Shown: positions 15,874 to 25,384, numbered from the stretch's first letter. The stretch is DNA of 46,410 nt from an uncultured Ruminococcus sp. (GCA_910584195.1 CAJTYV010000024.1:1-46410), one strand, 5' to 3'. Translations and numbers: made by a program. The notes: generated by a model from the sequence alone, not told the origin.

Positions 15874-16986
15874 ATGCAGATTGAAGTTTATAATATGTTG
15901 GCTGATGGCGAAAAGCTGAACATCACCCTTGAAGCAATATGTGATAGTTTTTCCTCACTTTTGTGGGATGTGGAATATTATCAATGTGGCAGTTTTGAAG
16001 TGTATATCGCCGCAAATCCACGAAATATTGAGATTTTTAAGACTGGAAGAATTGTTGGGCGTGATGATGACAATGAGCATTTCGGAATTATTGAATCTGT
16101 GCAAATTGAAACGGATGCAGAAAATGGTGACTATCTAACAGTATCGGGCAGATTCCTCATGTGCCTTTTGGAACGGCGTATCATTTATCCAACCTGCTCT
16201 TTTACCAAGCAGACAGGCTACTCAGATATTGTCCGTTCTGTCGTTTCACAGAATGCAATCAGTGCTGATAATCGCAGGATTCCGGGACTTTCACTCGGCT
16301 CAGTTTCGGGCTTGTGTTGGAAGCAGACAGCGACTTTGCAAGTAAGCTATGCAAATCTTATGGAATGGATTTACACCATTTGCGTGAAGATCGAAGGTAC
16401 TGCAAACATCCGCCTTGTGAAAGATTCCGGGGAGCAATACAAAATGGTGCTGGACTTATCGCAGGGTGCAGACCGCAGCATTATGCAAAGCGAAAATCCT
16501 CACATCATATTTTCAGATGCTTACAGCAATTTACTGTCATTTTCCTATGCGGAAGATTGCAGTATCCAACGGAATTTCGCCTACATTCTGGGCAAAGGCG
16601 AGGGCGAGGAACGCAAGAGAACAGTGTATTTTGACGGCGATGAGCCGTCTTTTTTAATGCGTTATGAAGTCTATGCCGATGCCAAGGATATGGCGGACGA
16701 GCAGCAGGAAAACGGCGAAACTAAGCCGATTCCGGAAGAAGAATATATTGAACTGCTGAAAGAGCGTGGCAAGGAAAAAATCGTCTTACCGCTGACTGCT
16801 TCGGAATCGCAAATTGCCGTGCAGTCGATGCAGTTTCAGTACAATACGGACTATTTTGTGGGCGATCATGTGACAGTAGAGCATCAGCGATTCGGCTTGA
16901 TACAGCCGAAAGTTCAATTGATCGGAATGATAGAAAGCTTCGATCAGAACGGAAGAAATCTGACACCCACATTCAAAAGAGCGTGA
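15874..16986 (+). CDS. Tail protein, ReqiPepy6 Gp37-like
   Basis: 370 residues. The N-terminus (MQIEVYN, FSSLLWDVEYYQCGSFEVYI, GRIVGRDDDNEHFGIIESVQ) matches the siphovirus Gp37-like baseplate/tail-hub proteins that follow Dit. It probably forms the tail hub. The gene starts 2 bp after the Dit stop codon. Confidence 0.8.
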   Translation: MQIEVYNMLADGEKLNITLEAICDSFSSLLWDVEYYQCGSFEVYIAANPRNIEIFKTGRIVGRDDDNEHFGIIESVQIETDAENGDYLTVSGRFLMCLLERRIIYPTCSFTKQTGYSDIVRSVVSQNAISADNRRIPGLSLGSVSGLCWKQTATLQVSYANLMEWIYTICVKIEGTANIRLVKDSGEQYKMVLDLSQGADRSIMQSENPHIIFSDAYSNLLSFSYAEDCSIQRNFAYILGKGEGEERKRTVYFDGDEPSFLMRYEVYADAKDMADEQQENGETKPIPEEEYIELLKERGKEKIVLPLTASESQIAVQSMQFQYNTDYFVGDHVTVEHQRFGLIQPKVQLIGMIESFDQNGRNLTPTFKRA

Positions 16987-16990
16987 TTTT

Positions 16991-18349
16991 ATGGCATTTT
17001 CATCAGGATTTTTTAACTCAAAAGGGCTTGACCGCACCTACACAGCGAAGAATTTTACTGAATATTTGTCGAGCATTATTTGCAACGGAATCCTCGACAC
17101 TTACGGTCAGAATTTCAAACTGACAGCCGCAACTACAGGTCTGAAAGTTACTCTCGGAACGGGAAAAGCGTGGATAAACGGGCATTATTTTGTAAACGAT
17201 TCCCGGCATACCATTGATTTGACAGAGTATCAGGACGAATCATTACCGCGATATATGGCAATTTCTATCCTGCTTGATACTTCGGAATCGGTTCGCAGTG
17301 TATCTCTTGAAATTACTCCCGGTACGCCTGCGGAAAGTCCCTCGCTGCCGTCTTTTCCAAGTAATGAGAATCAAACAAGACTGCTCATGTACGCCGTCCG
17401 GCTGAATGTGGGTGCAACCTCTCTGACAGAACGTGACTGGTACGACTATCGTGAGGATAGCAATGTCTGCGGATATTGCAGGTGCATTCTCGGCAAATGC
17501 AAGGTCACGGAAATGCAGTCACAGCTTGCACAGATTTTAGCCGAAATTTCTGGATATAACAGGGCGATTGAAGATCTCACAAATAAAGTTGAAATGCTTC
17601 AAACCAAGGTCGACGACCTGACCGGCGACATCATCGAAACAGGAGAAATCGGAGAAAATGCGTACTATGTTCTCTATTCCAATGGCAGACTGCTCCTGCG
17701 TGGAACAGGTGCAACCTATGATTATGAGATCGGACATTCGCCGTTCTGGGAGGACGAAAGTATCAAAAATCTTGTGGTCAGCGATGGTATCACAGCAATC
17801 GGAAACAGTGTATTTGAGCGGTGCAAAAATATGGCTTCTGCGAGCTTTCCCAATACCCTTAAATCCATCGGTGAGAGGGCATTTTTTATGTACGACCACG
17901 GCGGTCTGACTTCGCTTACAATTCCGGCATCCGTCACAACACTGGGAGAAAAAGCGTTTGTCGATCAGAACATCACTTCTGTTGTGATGCCCGAAACGCT
18001 TACCACACTCGGCACATATATTTTCATGGGCTGTACACGATTGACTACGGCTCGTGTAGAATGCTCCGAAGTACCGGGGTTCTGTTTTGTACAATGTTCT
18101 TCGCTCCGCAGTCTGACGTTTAGCCAGAACGTTCAGAAAATCGGCTCGCATATGGTCAACTACTGCTCGAATCTGACAGAGATTATCTATGAGGGCAGTC
18201 TTACAGATTGGGCAAGGATTCAAAAAATGCAGAACTGGGACGGAAATCAGGGTTCAACGACGGAGGGTTACCTTCATAAGGTAATTTGTTTGGACGGATA
18301 TATGCAGTATAACAGCGAAACGCAGGAATGGGTGGAGGTGCATGAATAA
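16991..18349 (+). CDS. Baseplate/tail fibre protein with BspA-type leucine-rich repeats
   Basis: 452 residues. The N-terminal part (about 1-165) looks like a phage baseplate attachment domain (GKAWINGHYFVND, YMAISILLDTS). A coiled coil follows (about 175-220). The C-terminal part (about 255-420) holds BspA/LRR_5 repeats (AIGNSVFERCKNMASASFPNTL, LTSLTIPASVTTLGEKAF, LRSLTFSQNVQKIG). BspA repeats are common in surface adhesins of gut bacteria, so this may be the receptor-binding tip. It overlaps the next gene by 1 bp. Confidence 0.75.
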   Translation: MAFSSGFFNSKGLDRTYTAKNFTEYLSSIICNGILDTYGQNFKLTAATTGLKVTLGTGKAWINGHYFVNDSRHTIDLTEYQDESLPRYMAISILLDTSESVRSVSLEITPGTPAESPSLPSFPSNENQTRLLMYAVRLNVGATSLTERDWYDYREDSNVCGYCRCILGKCKVTEMQSQLAQILAEISGYNRAIEDLTNKVEMLQTKVDDLTGDIIETGEIGENAYYVLYSNGRLLLRGTGATYDYEIGHSPFWEDESIKNLVVSDGITAIGNSVFERCKNMASASFPNTLKSIGERAFFMYDHGGLTSLTIPASVTTLGEKAFVDQNITSVVMPETLTTLGTYIFMGCTRLTTARVECSEVPGFCFVQCSSLRSLTFSQNVQKIGSHMVNYCSNLTEIIYEGSLTDWARIQKMQNWDGNQGSTTEGYLHKVICLDGYMQYNSETQEWVEVHE

Positions 18350-20064
18350 TGTGGAAATTTCTTGTAAAGAACCAGAGTATTGAGATTCTGGAGCGTGAGG
18401 TGCTGGCGGATCACCAGATCCAGTATGTGCAGTTCAAATTCACCTTTGATGGCGACTGGAAAAAGTTTCACAAGGTTGTGCAGTTCTCGCAGTGTGACGA
18501 GATATATTCTATCGTTCTCGGCTTTGACAGCACGACTTGCTATCTTCCTGCGGAGCTTCATGTGGGTGCGGTGAAGATGAGCGTTTTCGGATATGATGCA
18601 GAAAGCGATACGACCGTCCGTGCAACAACGGTTCCCATTACTCTGAACATTCGTGAATCGGGATTTGTGGGAGATGACGATACGCCAATTCCGCCAACGC
18701 CCGATTTGTATACGCAGCTTTTGCAAAAAATCGTTGAAATACAGGCTGGGATTGACGGTAAGGACGGTCTTTCGGCATACGAAATTGCAAAAGAAAACGG
18801 ATTTGTTGGGACAGTTTCTGAGTGGCTGGAAAGCCTAAAAGGTTCTGACGGACTGCCGGGTAAAGACGGTGTTGACGGTAAAAATGGCACGAATGGAAAA
18901 GACGGAAAGGACGGCAGAGATGGTGTGGACGGAATCACTCCTGATATGTCGGAATATCCACCGACTTCTGCTGTTGAACTGATGATTCAGAAAATCACAA
19001 ATCCGCTGTCACTAAAATCCCACGAGCATGAAAATCAGTCTGTTTTAGATGAAATCACGGCAAGCTACACACTGAAAGAACAGCGGAAACTTGCGGAAAT
19101 CAGCCCGTCCGACTATGCGACCAAAAAGGCTCTTGCAGATGAAGCACTCGCTATTCGTGAAGCAATGATTCCACTGACAAGAGAGCTTCATTCACATAAA
19201 AATATGGCAGTTCTGGATATGCTGACGGCTGAACAATTGACTCTGTTAAGCGATTTACAGCAATTTGAGGACAGCACCAAATACGATATTCAGACCATCA
19301 GAGAATCCGTTGAACCCGTTATATCGCAAGCACACTGGCATCACAATCTTACGCTTTTGAACAGTATCACTACGACCAAAGTTGCAAAATGGGACAGCTT
19401 TGAAAACTTCGGCACACAGATAAACGGACTCAGCACGAGAATCACGGTTTACTCTGATTTAGTGGAAAACAGCGTTGCACGAATCGGAACGGCTGAGGTG
19501 AATATTGAGAATCTGCAAAAGCAAATTGATGCTCTGAAAAACGGCAGTGAACCTGTTATTCTTTTCCGTTCCGGACAGGATGCAATGGGCGTGTATGCAC
19601 CGGAAATTGGCGTTATCCTGAACAATGGCTATCATCTGATGACGGATTTTGTTGCGGAACATCCGCACTTTTGCAGTGCCGAAAATGACTACGCTTTGTC
19701 TTATTCGCAGGACGATTTCGGCTGGGACGCACAGATTCTTACGGTCTGCACAAAGGCTGTTTCTCTGACAGAGAAATCCGGAATCATGATCAGCTATCTT
19801 TCAGGAGCAACAGAAGACGGCAGTTTGTATCTTGTGCCAAAGCCGGAGAAAATTGATGTCCCCGTTACTATTTATGTGAATAATCAAATTACTGCAAATG
19901 ACGCAATATCGCTGAATTTCAAGTGGCTACAATCGGAGAGTTTTATCACAACAGTTACAGAGTGCAGCGGTGCTTCTGACGGCGAATATTTCCTTGCTTG
20001 GGTTGGACGTTCCAATAATACGCATCCGTTTATCCGAAATATTAAAGTTTTGGAGGTTTCGTAA
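18349..20064 (+). CDS. BppU-like baseplate protein with collagen-like segment
   Basis: 571 residues. The N-terminus (about 1-105, FDGDWKKFHKVVQF and RESGFVGDD) resembles BppU-type baseplate upper proteins. A Gly-X-Y stretch at about 165-196 (GLPGKDGVDGKNGTNGKDG) suggests a trimeric collagen-like stalk. Next come His-rich helical segments and a coiled coil, then a C-terminal beta-rich domain that may bind the host surface. Confidence 0.75.
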   Translation: MWKFLVKNQSIEILEREVLADHQIQYVQFKFTFDGDWKKFHKVVQFSQCDEIYSIVLGFDSTTCYLPAELHVGAVKMSVFGYDAESDTTVRATTVPITLNIRESGFVGDDDTPIPPTPDLYTQLLQKIVEIQAGIDGKDGLSAYEIAKENGFVGTVSEWLESLKGSDGLPGKDGVDGKNGTNGKDGKDGRDGVDGITPDMSEYPPTSAVELMIQKITNPLSLKSHEHENQSVLDEITASYTLKEQRKLAEISPSDYATKKALADEALAIREAMIPLTRELHSHKNMAVLDMLTAEQLTLLSDLQQFEDSTKYDIQTIRESVEPVISQAHWHHNLTLLNSITTTKVAKWDSFENFGTQINGLSTRITVYSDLVENSVARIGTAEVNIENLQKQIDALKNGSEPVILFRSGQDAMGVYAPEIGVILNNGYHLMTDFVAEHPHFCSAENDYALSYSQDDFGWDAQILTVCTKAVSLTEKSGIMISYLSGATEDGSLYLVPKPEKIDVPVTIYVNNQITANDAISLNFKWLQSESFITTVTECSGASDGEYFLAWVGRSNNTHPFIRNIKVLEVS

Positions 20065-20580
20065 ATGAAAAATCAGTCAAGGAGGAATCATATGAAAGAA
20101 AATATTTGCACTGCCGCCGGGATGATCGGCGGCTTTTTTGCGGCTTTGCTTGGCGGCTGGGATACAGCTTTGATCACGTTGGTGATTTTTATGGCGGTCG
20201 ATTTTACAACAGGCGTGATCAGTGCGGCTCTCGGCAAATCCAAGCACAGCAAGACCGGCAGGCTCAGTTCCAAATCCGGCTGGTATGGTCTGGCAAAGAA
20301 ATTCTGCACACTGCTTATTATTGTCGTTGCAGTGCGTGTGGACATTCTCATTGGCACGACCTACGTCCGTGATGCGACCTGCATTGGTTTTTGCATGAAT
20401 GAGCTGCTGTCAATCATTGAGAACACCAGTTTGATTGGAATTCCCTATCCTGATGCAATTAAAAAAGGGATCGAAGTTCTGCAAAAGAAAACAAGCAAAA
20501 TGGACAGCAGTTTTCAGCAGATGATCGATGCTTTGGACGAAAACGAAGAGGAAAATAAGGAGGACAAACAGCATGATTAA
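20065..20580 (+). CDS. Phage holin with two possible starts
   Basis: 171 residues from the first ATG (20065), 162 from the second (20092); each has its own ribosome binding site (GGAGG and AAGGAGG). It is of the Phage_holin_4/toxin secretion type, with hydrophobic helices (GGFFAALLGGWDTALITLVIFMAVDF and FCTLLIIVVAVRVDILIG) and a charged C-terminus. It should form the membrane lesions that let the endolysin out. The longer form adds nine residues rich in K, R and H, as in dual-start holin/antiholin pairs. Confidence 0.85.
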   Translation: MKNQSRRNHMKENICTAAGMIGGFFAALLGGWDTALITLVIFMAVDFTTGVISAALGKSKHSKTGRLSSKSGWYGLAKKFCTLLIIVVAVRVDILIGTTYVRDATCIGFCMNELLSIIENTSLIGIPYPDAIKKGIEVLQKKTSKMDSSFQQMIDALDENEEENKEDKQHD

Positions 20581-21763
20581 AAAGTTTGAATCCGGCGATA
20601 AATCGCAGCTTTCACCGCATTTCAATGTGCAGGAATTTCGCTGTAAATGCGGTAAGGAGCATGAAATTTTACTCAGTATGGAACTTGTGGATAAGCTGGA
20701 AAAGCTTTATTCTGCTTTGAACTGCTCTAAAATTATTGTGACCTCTGGTTACAGATGTACTGCTCATGATAAGAACCTGGGTGGCAATGGCAGTAGGCAA
20801 CACACCAAAGGGACTGCCGCGGATATCTGCTGCTACGGTCAAGACGGTCAGCCGATCAGCAACAAAATAGTCTGCTGCACGGCGCAGGATATCGGTTTCG
20901 GCGGAATTGCCAATATAGACACATCCTATCAGTACACCCATGTGGACGTTCGTACTGGTTCAAAATGGTACGGTGACGAAACCAAGGACAACAGTGCGGT
21001 GACAAGCGATTTTTACAGCTATTTCGGAGTTTCCAAGAACAACGAACCTCTGATGAAAGGCATTGATGTCAGCGTTCACAATGGCGATATTGACTGGCAG
21101 AAAGTGAAAAATGCCGGAGTACAATTTGCGATTCTCCGTGCAGGATACGGCAGAGAGCTTTCTCAGAAAGACAAGAAATTCGAGAATAATTATGCAGGTG
21201 CAAAGGCAGTAGGAATTCCGGTAGGCGCTTACTGGTACTCCTATGCCATGTCCGAGGATGAGGCAAGGCTGGAAGCCAATGTGTTTCTCTCTGTCATTAA
21301 GGGAAAGCAGTTTGAAATGCCTGTATATTTTGATTTAGAGGAGAAAAAGCAATTTGCCCTTGGTAAGGAAAAAGTTTCTACGATTATGAGAGTATTCCTT
21401 GAAAAGGTTGAAAAAGCCGGATATTTCGTCGGACTGTACGGTTCTGCATCTTCGCTCAAAACGCATACCGCCGTTGACATCAAATCTCGCTATACGATCT
21501 GGATGGCACATTGGGCTGAACAGACCAATTACAACGGAGCTTATGGTATCTGGCAGTACAGCAATAAAGGAAAAGTTGACGGTATCAGCGGTAATGTAGA
21601 TCTGGATATCTGCTATAAGGATTTCCCTACTATTATCAGGAACAAAGGACTGAACGGTTATGGCAAAGAGCAGATTTCCACACCTGAACCCGACAGCACG
21701 ACCGCCAATGTGACTGTGAAAATCGGCAATGAAACCTACAAAGGCACGCTTATCAAATCCTAA
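20573..21763 (+). CDS. Endolysin: M15 peptidase plus GH25 muramidase
   Basis: 396 residues from the ATG at 20573 behind AAGGAGG; it overlaps the holin gene by 8 bp. The N-terminal domain (about 1-130) is an M15 peptidase with zinc ligands H77 and D84 (QHTKGTAAD) and H123 (THVDV). The second domain (about 160-350) is a GH25 lysozyme: KGIDVSVHNGDIDW, with acidic residues D254 and E256 in YFDLEE. It should cut both peptide and sugar bonds of peptidoglycan. There is no signal peptide, so release depends on the holin. The last 25 residues (VKIGNETYKGTLIKS) are a short appended motif. Confidence 0.9.
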   Translation: MIKKFESGDKSQLSPHFNVQEFRCKCGKEHEILLSMELVDKLEKLYSALNCSKIIVTSGYRCTAHDKNLGGNGSRQHTKGTAADICCYGQDGQPISNKIVCCTAQDIGFGGIANIDTSYQYTHVDVRTGSKWYGDETKDNSAVTSDFYSYFGVSKNNEPLMKGIDVSVHNGDIDWQKVKNAGVQFAILRAGYGRELSQKDKKFENNYAGAKAVGIPVGAYWYSYAMSEDEARLEANVFLSVIKGKQFEMPVYFDLEEKKQFALGKEKVSTIMRVFLEKVEKAGYFVGLYGSASSLKTHTAVDIKSRYTIWMAHWAEQTNYNGAYGIWQYSNKGKVDGISGNVDLDICYKDFPTIIRNKGLNGYGKEQISTPEPDSTTANVTVKIGNETYKGTLIKS

Positions 21764-21770
21764 TTTTTCA

Positions 21771-21804
21771 AGGGCAGAGTCTTTTCTCTGCCCTCTTCTT
21801 TTTT
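21771..21804 (+). terminator. Terminator of the late operon
   Basis: AGGGCAGAG/CTCTGCCCT perfect stem, 6-nt loop, then a T-rich run (TCTTCTTTTTT). Confidence 0.85.
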
Positions 21805-21827
21805 GTACAAAGGACCGTGATAATGAA

Positions 21828-22229
21828 ATGACGAAACAGCAAAAACAAATCATAGCCGAACTGCGAGAATGCGGTGTGCCGATTTCTTCTATCGCAGAAC
21901 AGCTCGATATTTCGGCAAATACGATAAAATCCTACTGTCAGCGACATAACATTCAATTGTCCAATAAATCGAGCAAAAAAGTCCGTTTCTGCCTGCAATG
22001 TCATGCAGAGATTCCTCAGATGCCGCACCGCAAAGAGAAAAAATTCTGCTGCGACAAATGCAGACAATTGTGGTGGACAGCACATTCCGCCATGATTCAG
22101 CGTAGTTCTCAAATCAAGCTCACCTGCCCTGTCTGCGGCAGAACATTCCAGTCCTATGAAAGTAAACATCGAAAATTCTGCTCCCGTGACTGCTACGGAA
22201 AATCCAGGGAGGTATCGCATGAAAAATGA
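21828..22229 (+). CDS. HTH plus zinc-finger protein of the recombinase module
   Basis: 133 residues. The N-terminus (IIAELRECGVPISSIAEQLDISANTIKSYC) is a helix-turn-helix. Two Cys clusters follow (CLQC...CCDKC, and CPVCGRTFQS...KFCSRDC), likely two zinc ribbons. It lies at the head of the recombinase genes, as is common in Firmicutes elements with tandem serine recombinases, and may regulate them or bind att DNA. Only 24 bp separate it from the preceding terminator, so no separate promoter is visible. Confidence 0.75.
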   Translation: MTKQQKQIIAELRECGVPISSIAEQLDISANTIKSYCQRHNIQLSNKSSKKVRFCLQCHAEIPQMPHRKEKKFCCDKCRQLWWTAHSAMIQRSSQIKLTCPVCGRTFQSYESKHRKFCSRDCYGKSREVSHEK

Positions 22230-22380
22230 AACTGTCGATAAATTGTTTCGCTATCAGACCGTCATGGCATGGGTACGTTCCCTGCTTGAAAAGTCCCTCA
22301 TCACAAGGAAAGAGTACGCTAAAATTGATACAATAATGACCAAAAAATACGGCGTATCTTCGTGCAGTATATTTCGCTGA
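22219..22380 (+). CDS. SHOCT-like small protein
   Basis: 53 residues, starting within the end of the previous gene behind GGGAGGT. The LLEKSLITRKEYAKIDTIMTKKYG segment resembles the SHOCT fold often found next to serine recombinases. A role as recombination directionality factor or recombinase partner is a guess. Confidence 0.65.
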   Translation: MKNETVDKLFRYQTVMAWVRSLLEKSLITRKEYAKIDTIMTKKYGVSSCSIFR

Positions 22381-22436
22381 AAATCGTTGACTTTTCGCCG
22401 ATTTAGAGCGAAAATGTTAGTCGAGGAGGCGATGTT

Positions 22437-23750
22437 ATGGAACGAATTGTGGAAAGAGTTCAGTTCCCCGATGTGCAAAAAGTAAAGCTGCTGAGAACGG
22501 CGGCTTATGCACGAGTTTCAAGCGGCAAGGATGCCATGCTGCACTCGCTGTCGGCACAGGTAAGCTATTACAACAACCTGATTCAAAGCAATCCGAAATG
22601 GCTGTTCTGCGGCGTTTACGCTGACGAAGCCTTAACCGGTACAAAAGATAACCGTGAGAATTTTCAGAAATTATTATCTGAATGCCGGGCTGGTCGCATA
22701 GATCTTATCATCACGAAAAGTATAAGCAGATTCGCCCGAAATACCGTCACTTTACTGGGAACTGTCCGTGAGCTGAAAGGCTTAGGCGTGGATGTATGGT
22801 TTGAGGAACAGAATGTTCACAGCCTCTCTTCAGACGGAGAGTTGATGCTTACCATTTTAGCGTCCTATGCACAGGAAGAGAGCTACTCGGCAAGTGAGAA
22901 TCAGAAGTGGAGAATCCGTAAAGATTTTGAGCAAGGCAGAGTTGGAAGTATTACCATGCTCGGCTACAAAAGGAATCGTAACGGAGTGCTTGAAATTGTG
23001 ACGGAGGAAGCCGAAATTATCAGAATGATTTTCAGCGATTATCTCAGTGGCATGGGGAAAACTGCAATTGCGAACAAGCTGTTTGAGATGAATATTCCTA
23101 CAAAAGGCGGCGGTTTATGGACAGCGGAATCCATCCGAAGAATTCTAACAAATGAGAAATACTGCGGCGATCTTTTATTGCAAAAATCATTCCGCAACAA
23201 TCATATTGAAAAGAAAAAAACCGCTAACATTGGTGATCTTCCGCAATATTTTGCGGAAGATGCTCATGAGCCGATTATTGAAAAATCAATGTTTCTTGCG
23301 GTTCAAAAGCGTTTGCAGGAAAGAAAAGAACGCTTCACCCCTACCAAATCGACTGCCGTCGTTTATCCGTTCACAGGCAGGATTCAGTGCCAATGCTGCG
23401 GAAAGAATTACCGCAGAAAAACAACGCTGACGGGCATTGTGTGGTGCTGTGCGACGTACAATACAAGGGGTAAAAAATACTGTCCGAAATCCAAGCAAAT
23501 TCCCGAAAATACGTTGATTGACCTTTGCTGTGAAGTGCTTGGGGTGCAAGAGTTTGATGCGAATATTTTTGAAAATCAGATTAAACAAATTCTTGTTCCG
23601 GAGCCGAATAAGCTGACATTTATTTTTCATGATGGACGGAACATTACATCTCATTGGCAAGACCGTTCACGCTCTGAAAGTTGGACGGATGAGATGAGAG
23701 CAAAAGTCGGTGAGCGTAACAGAAAGCGAGGCAAATCATGTCAAAAGTAA
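22437..23750 (+). CDS. Large serine recombinase 1
   Basis: 437 residues. The resolvase domain includes the active site YARVSS (Ser28), IITKSISRFARNT and EESYSASENQKW. The Recombinase domain (about 175-290, GYKRNRNGVLEIVTEEAEIIRMIF, TNEKYCGDLLLQK) follows, then a zinc ribbon (CQCCG near 322 and further Cys). It is short at the C-terminus compared with recombinase 2, lacking the long coiled coil. Tandem large serine recombinases may act together in integration and excision. It overlaps the next gene by 13 bp. Confidence 0.92.
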   Translation: MERIVERVQFPDVQKVKLLRTAAYARVSSGKDAMLHSLSAQVSYYNNLIQSNPKWLFCGVYADEALTGTKDNRENFQKLLSECRAGRIDLIITKSISRFARNTVTLLGTVRELKGLGVDVWFEEQNVHSLSSDGELMLTILASYAQEESYSASENQKWRIRKDFEQGRVGSITMLGYKRNRNGVLEIVTEEAEIIRMIFSDYLSGMGKTAIANKLFEMNIPTKGGGLWTAESIRRILTNEKYCGDLLLQKSFRNNHIEKKKTANIGDLPQYFAEDAHEPIIEKSMFLAVQKRLQERKERFTPTKSTAVVYPFTGRIQCQCCGKNYRRKTTLTGIVWCCATYNTRGKKYCPKSKQIPENTLIDLCCEVLGVQEFDANIFENQIKQILVPEPNKLTFIFHDGRNITSHWQDRSRSESWTDEMRAKVGERNRKRGKSCQK

Positions 23751-25312
23751 TGAAAATTCCGGCAAAATTAAATCGTGCCACCATGACGCCGCTGGATACT
23801 CCGGTTAAACGCAAAGTTGCCGGATATGCACGAGTGTCCACCGATTCCGAAGAACAGCAGACTTCCTATGCGGCACAAGTTTCTTACTACACAGAATACA
23901 TTCAGAAGCGTGCTGACTGGGAATTTGTCAATGTATATACGGATCAGGGTATCTCGGCGACTAATACAAAACACAGAAGCGGTTTTAACGCCATGATTGC
24001 AGATGCTTTAGCCGGGAAAATCAACCTTATCGTCACAAAATCAGTCAGTAGATTTGCCCGAAATACTGTGGATTCCTTGACAACCGTTCGTAAGCTGAAG
24101 GAAAAGGGCGTTGAGGTATATTTTGAAAAAGAGAACATCTACACGCTGGATTCCAAGGGCGAATTGTTCATCACGATCATGTCCAGCCTTGCGCAAGAAG
24201 AGTCAAGGAGTATCAGTGAGAATGTGACATGGGGACAGCGAAAACGCATGGCGGACGGGAAAGTTTCTATTCCCTACGGACGTTTTCTCGGCTACCGCAA
24301 GGGAGATGACGGACTTCCGGAGATTGTTCCGGAAGAAGCAGAAGTCGTTCGCCTGATCTACCGCAGCTTTATGGAGGGGCTGACTTCGGGCAAAATCGCA
24401 CAGATGCTGATGGAAAAGAGTATCACCGCTCCGGGTGGCAAAGAAAAATGGCACAGCAGCACGATTGAAAGCATTCTGACAAACGAAAAATACAAGGGTT
24501 CGGCACTGTTACAAAAGAAGTTCACTGTGGATTTCCTCACGAAAAGGGTAAAAATCAACGAGGGAGAAGCTCCGCAGTATTTCGTGGAACACAGTCACCC
24601 GCCCATCATTGATCCGGAGGAATTTGAACTGGTACAGGCTGAAATAAGTCGTAGAAAGGCAATCGGACGGATTTACAGCAGCAGTAACATTTTCTCTGCA
24701 AAGATCATCTGCTCCTGCTGTGGTGGATTCTTCGGTTCAAAGGTCTGGCATAGCACCAGCAAGTATCGACGTGTGATATGGCAGTGCAATCACAAATTTA
24801 GCAATGGCGAAAAATGTATGACTCCGCATTTGTACGAGGATGATATCAAGAAAAAATTCATTGAGGTGTGTAATAGGATTGCCCCTGATAAAGCCGATTT
24901 CATTGCTTCCTGCCGTGAGATCGTTACTCTTCTTTCCGACTACACAGCACTGGACAAAAAAATTGAAGAGCAATATGTGCATCTCAACGGACTTGCTACA
25001 GCCATGCAGAATTTTATCAAGGAAAATGCGATGCATCCGCAAAGCGAGGATTTCTACAAAAAGAAAATGGCGGAATACGTGAAGCTGAAAACTAAAGGCG
25101 AGGGAGTTTTGAAAGATTTGCAAAGCAAGAAAGTCACAAGGCTCTCACGCAAGGAACTGTTGGAGTGGCTGGTTCACACACTTGAAGAAAACGAAATTCT
25201 GATAGACGGATTCGATGAAAAACTGTGGCGGCTGATGGTTGAGAAAGTTGTTGTGGGTACTGACGGTAAGTTGATATTTACACTTCGAAATGGGATGGAA
25301 GTTGAAGTGTAA
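23738..25312 (+). CDS. Large serine recombinase 2
   Basis: 524 residues. Catalytic motif YARVSTD (Ser34); then IVTKSVSRFARNT and EESRSISENVTWGQRKR; Recombinase domain (about 190-300); zinc ribbon CSCCGGFFGSK with CNHKFSNGEKC; and a C-terminal coiled coil (about 400-480). It is the full-length member of the pair and the better candidate for the integrase. As the last phage gene, it places the right attachment site close downstream. Confidence 0.93.
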   Translation: MSKVMKIPAKLNRATMTPLDTPVKRKVAGYARVSTDSEEQQTSYAAQVSYYTEYIQKRADWEFVNVYTDQGISATNTKHRSGFNAMIADALAGKINLIVTKSVSRFARNTVDSLTTVRKLKEKGVEVYFEKENIYTLDSKGELFITIMSSLAQEESRSISENVTWGQRKRMADGKVSIPYGRFLGYRKGDDGLPEIVPEEAEVVRLIYRSFMEGLTSGKIAQMLMEKSITAPGGKEKWHSSTIESILTNEKYKGSALLQKKFTVDFLTKRVKINEGEAPQYFVEHSHPPIIDPEEFELVQAEISRRKAIGRIYSSSNIFSAKIICSCCGGFFGSKVWHSTSKYRRVIWQCNHKFSNGEKCMTPHLYEDDIKKKFIEVCNRIAPDKADFIASCREIVTLLSDYTALDKKIEEQYVHLNGLATAMQNFIKENAMHPQSEDFYKKKMAEYVKLKTKGEGVLKDLQSKKVTRLSRKELLEWLVHTLEENEILIDGFDEKLWRLMVEKVVVGTDGKLIFTLRNGMEVEV

Positions 25313-25324
25313 TAAAATTCACAA

Positions 25325-25384
25325 GGGGCTGCGGTACTGTGATTGAGATGATTCTCACATGGCTGCCGCAGCCCCTCTTTTTTA
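25325..25384 (+). terminator. Strong terminator after the recombinases
   Basis: GGGGCTGCGG/CCGCAGCCCC perfect 10-bp outer stem with an inner TGTGA/TCACA pairing, followed by TCTTTTTTA. Confidence 0.88.

Larger units (their letters stand above)
1..25384. mobile_element. Decayed siphovirus-type prophage with tandem serine recombinases
   Basis: The run of accessory genes, terminase, portal, tail chaperones, tape measure, distal tail, baseplate, holin, endolysin and large serine recombinases is the usual order of a Firmicutes siphovirus prophage. The right end is placed at the strong terminator after the second recombinase. The left end lies at or beyond the start of the window, so early, replication and lysogeny-control genes are not seen. 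Terminase is interrupted by a stop codon. Portal and major tail protein are fused by a deletion that removed the head genes. It is therefore probably unable to make virions on its own, although the tail, lysis and recombination genes are open. Confidence 0.9.
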
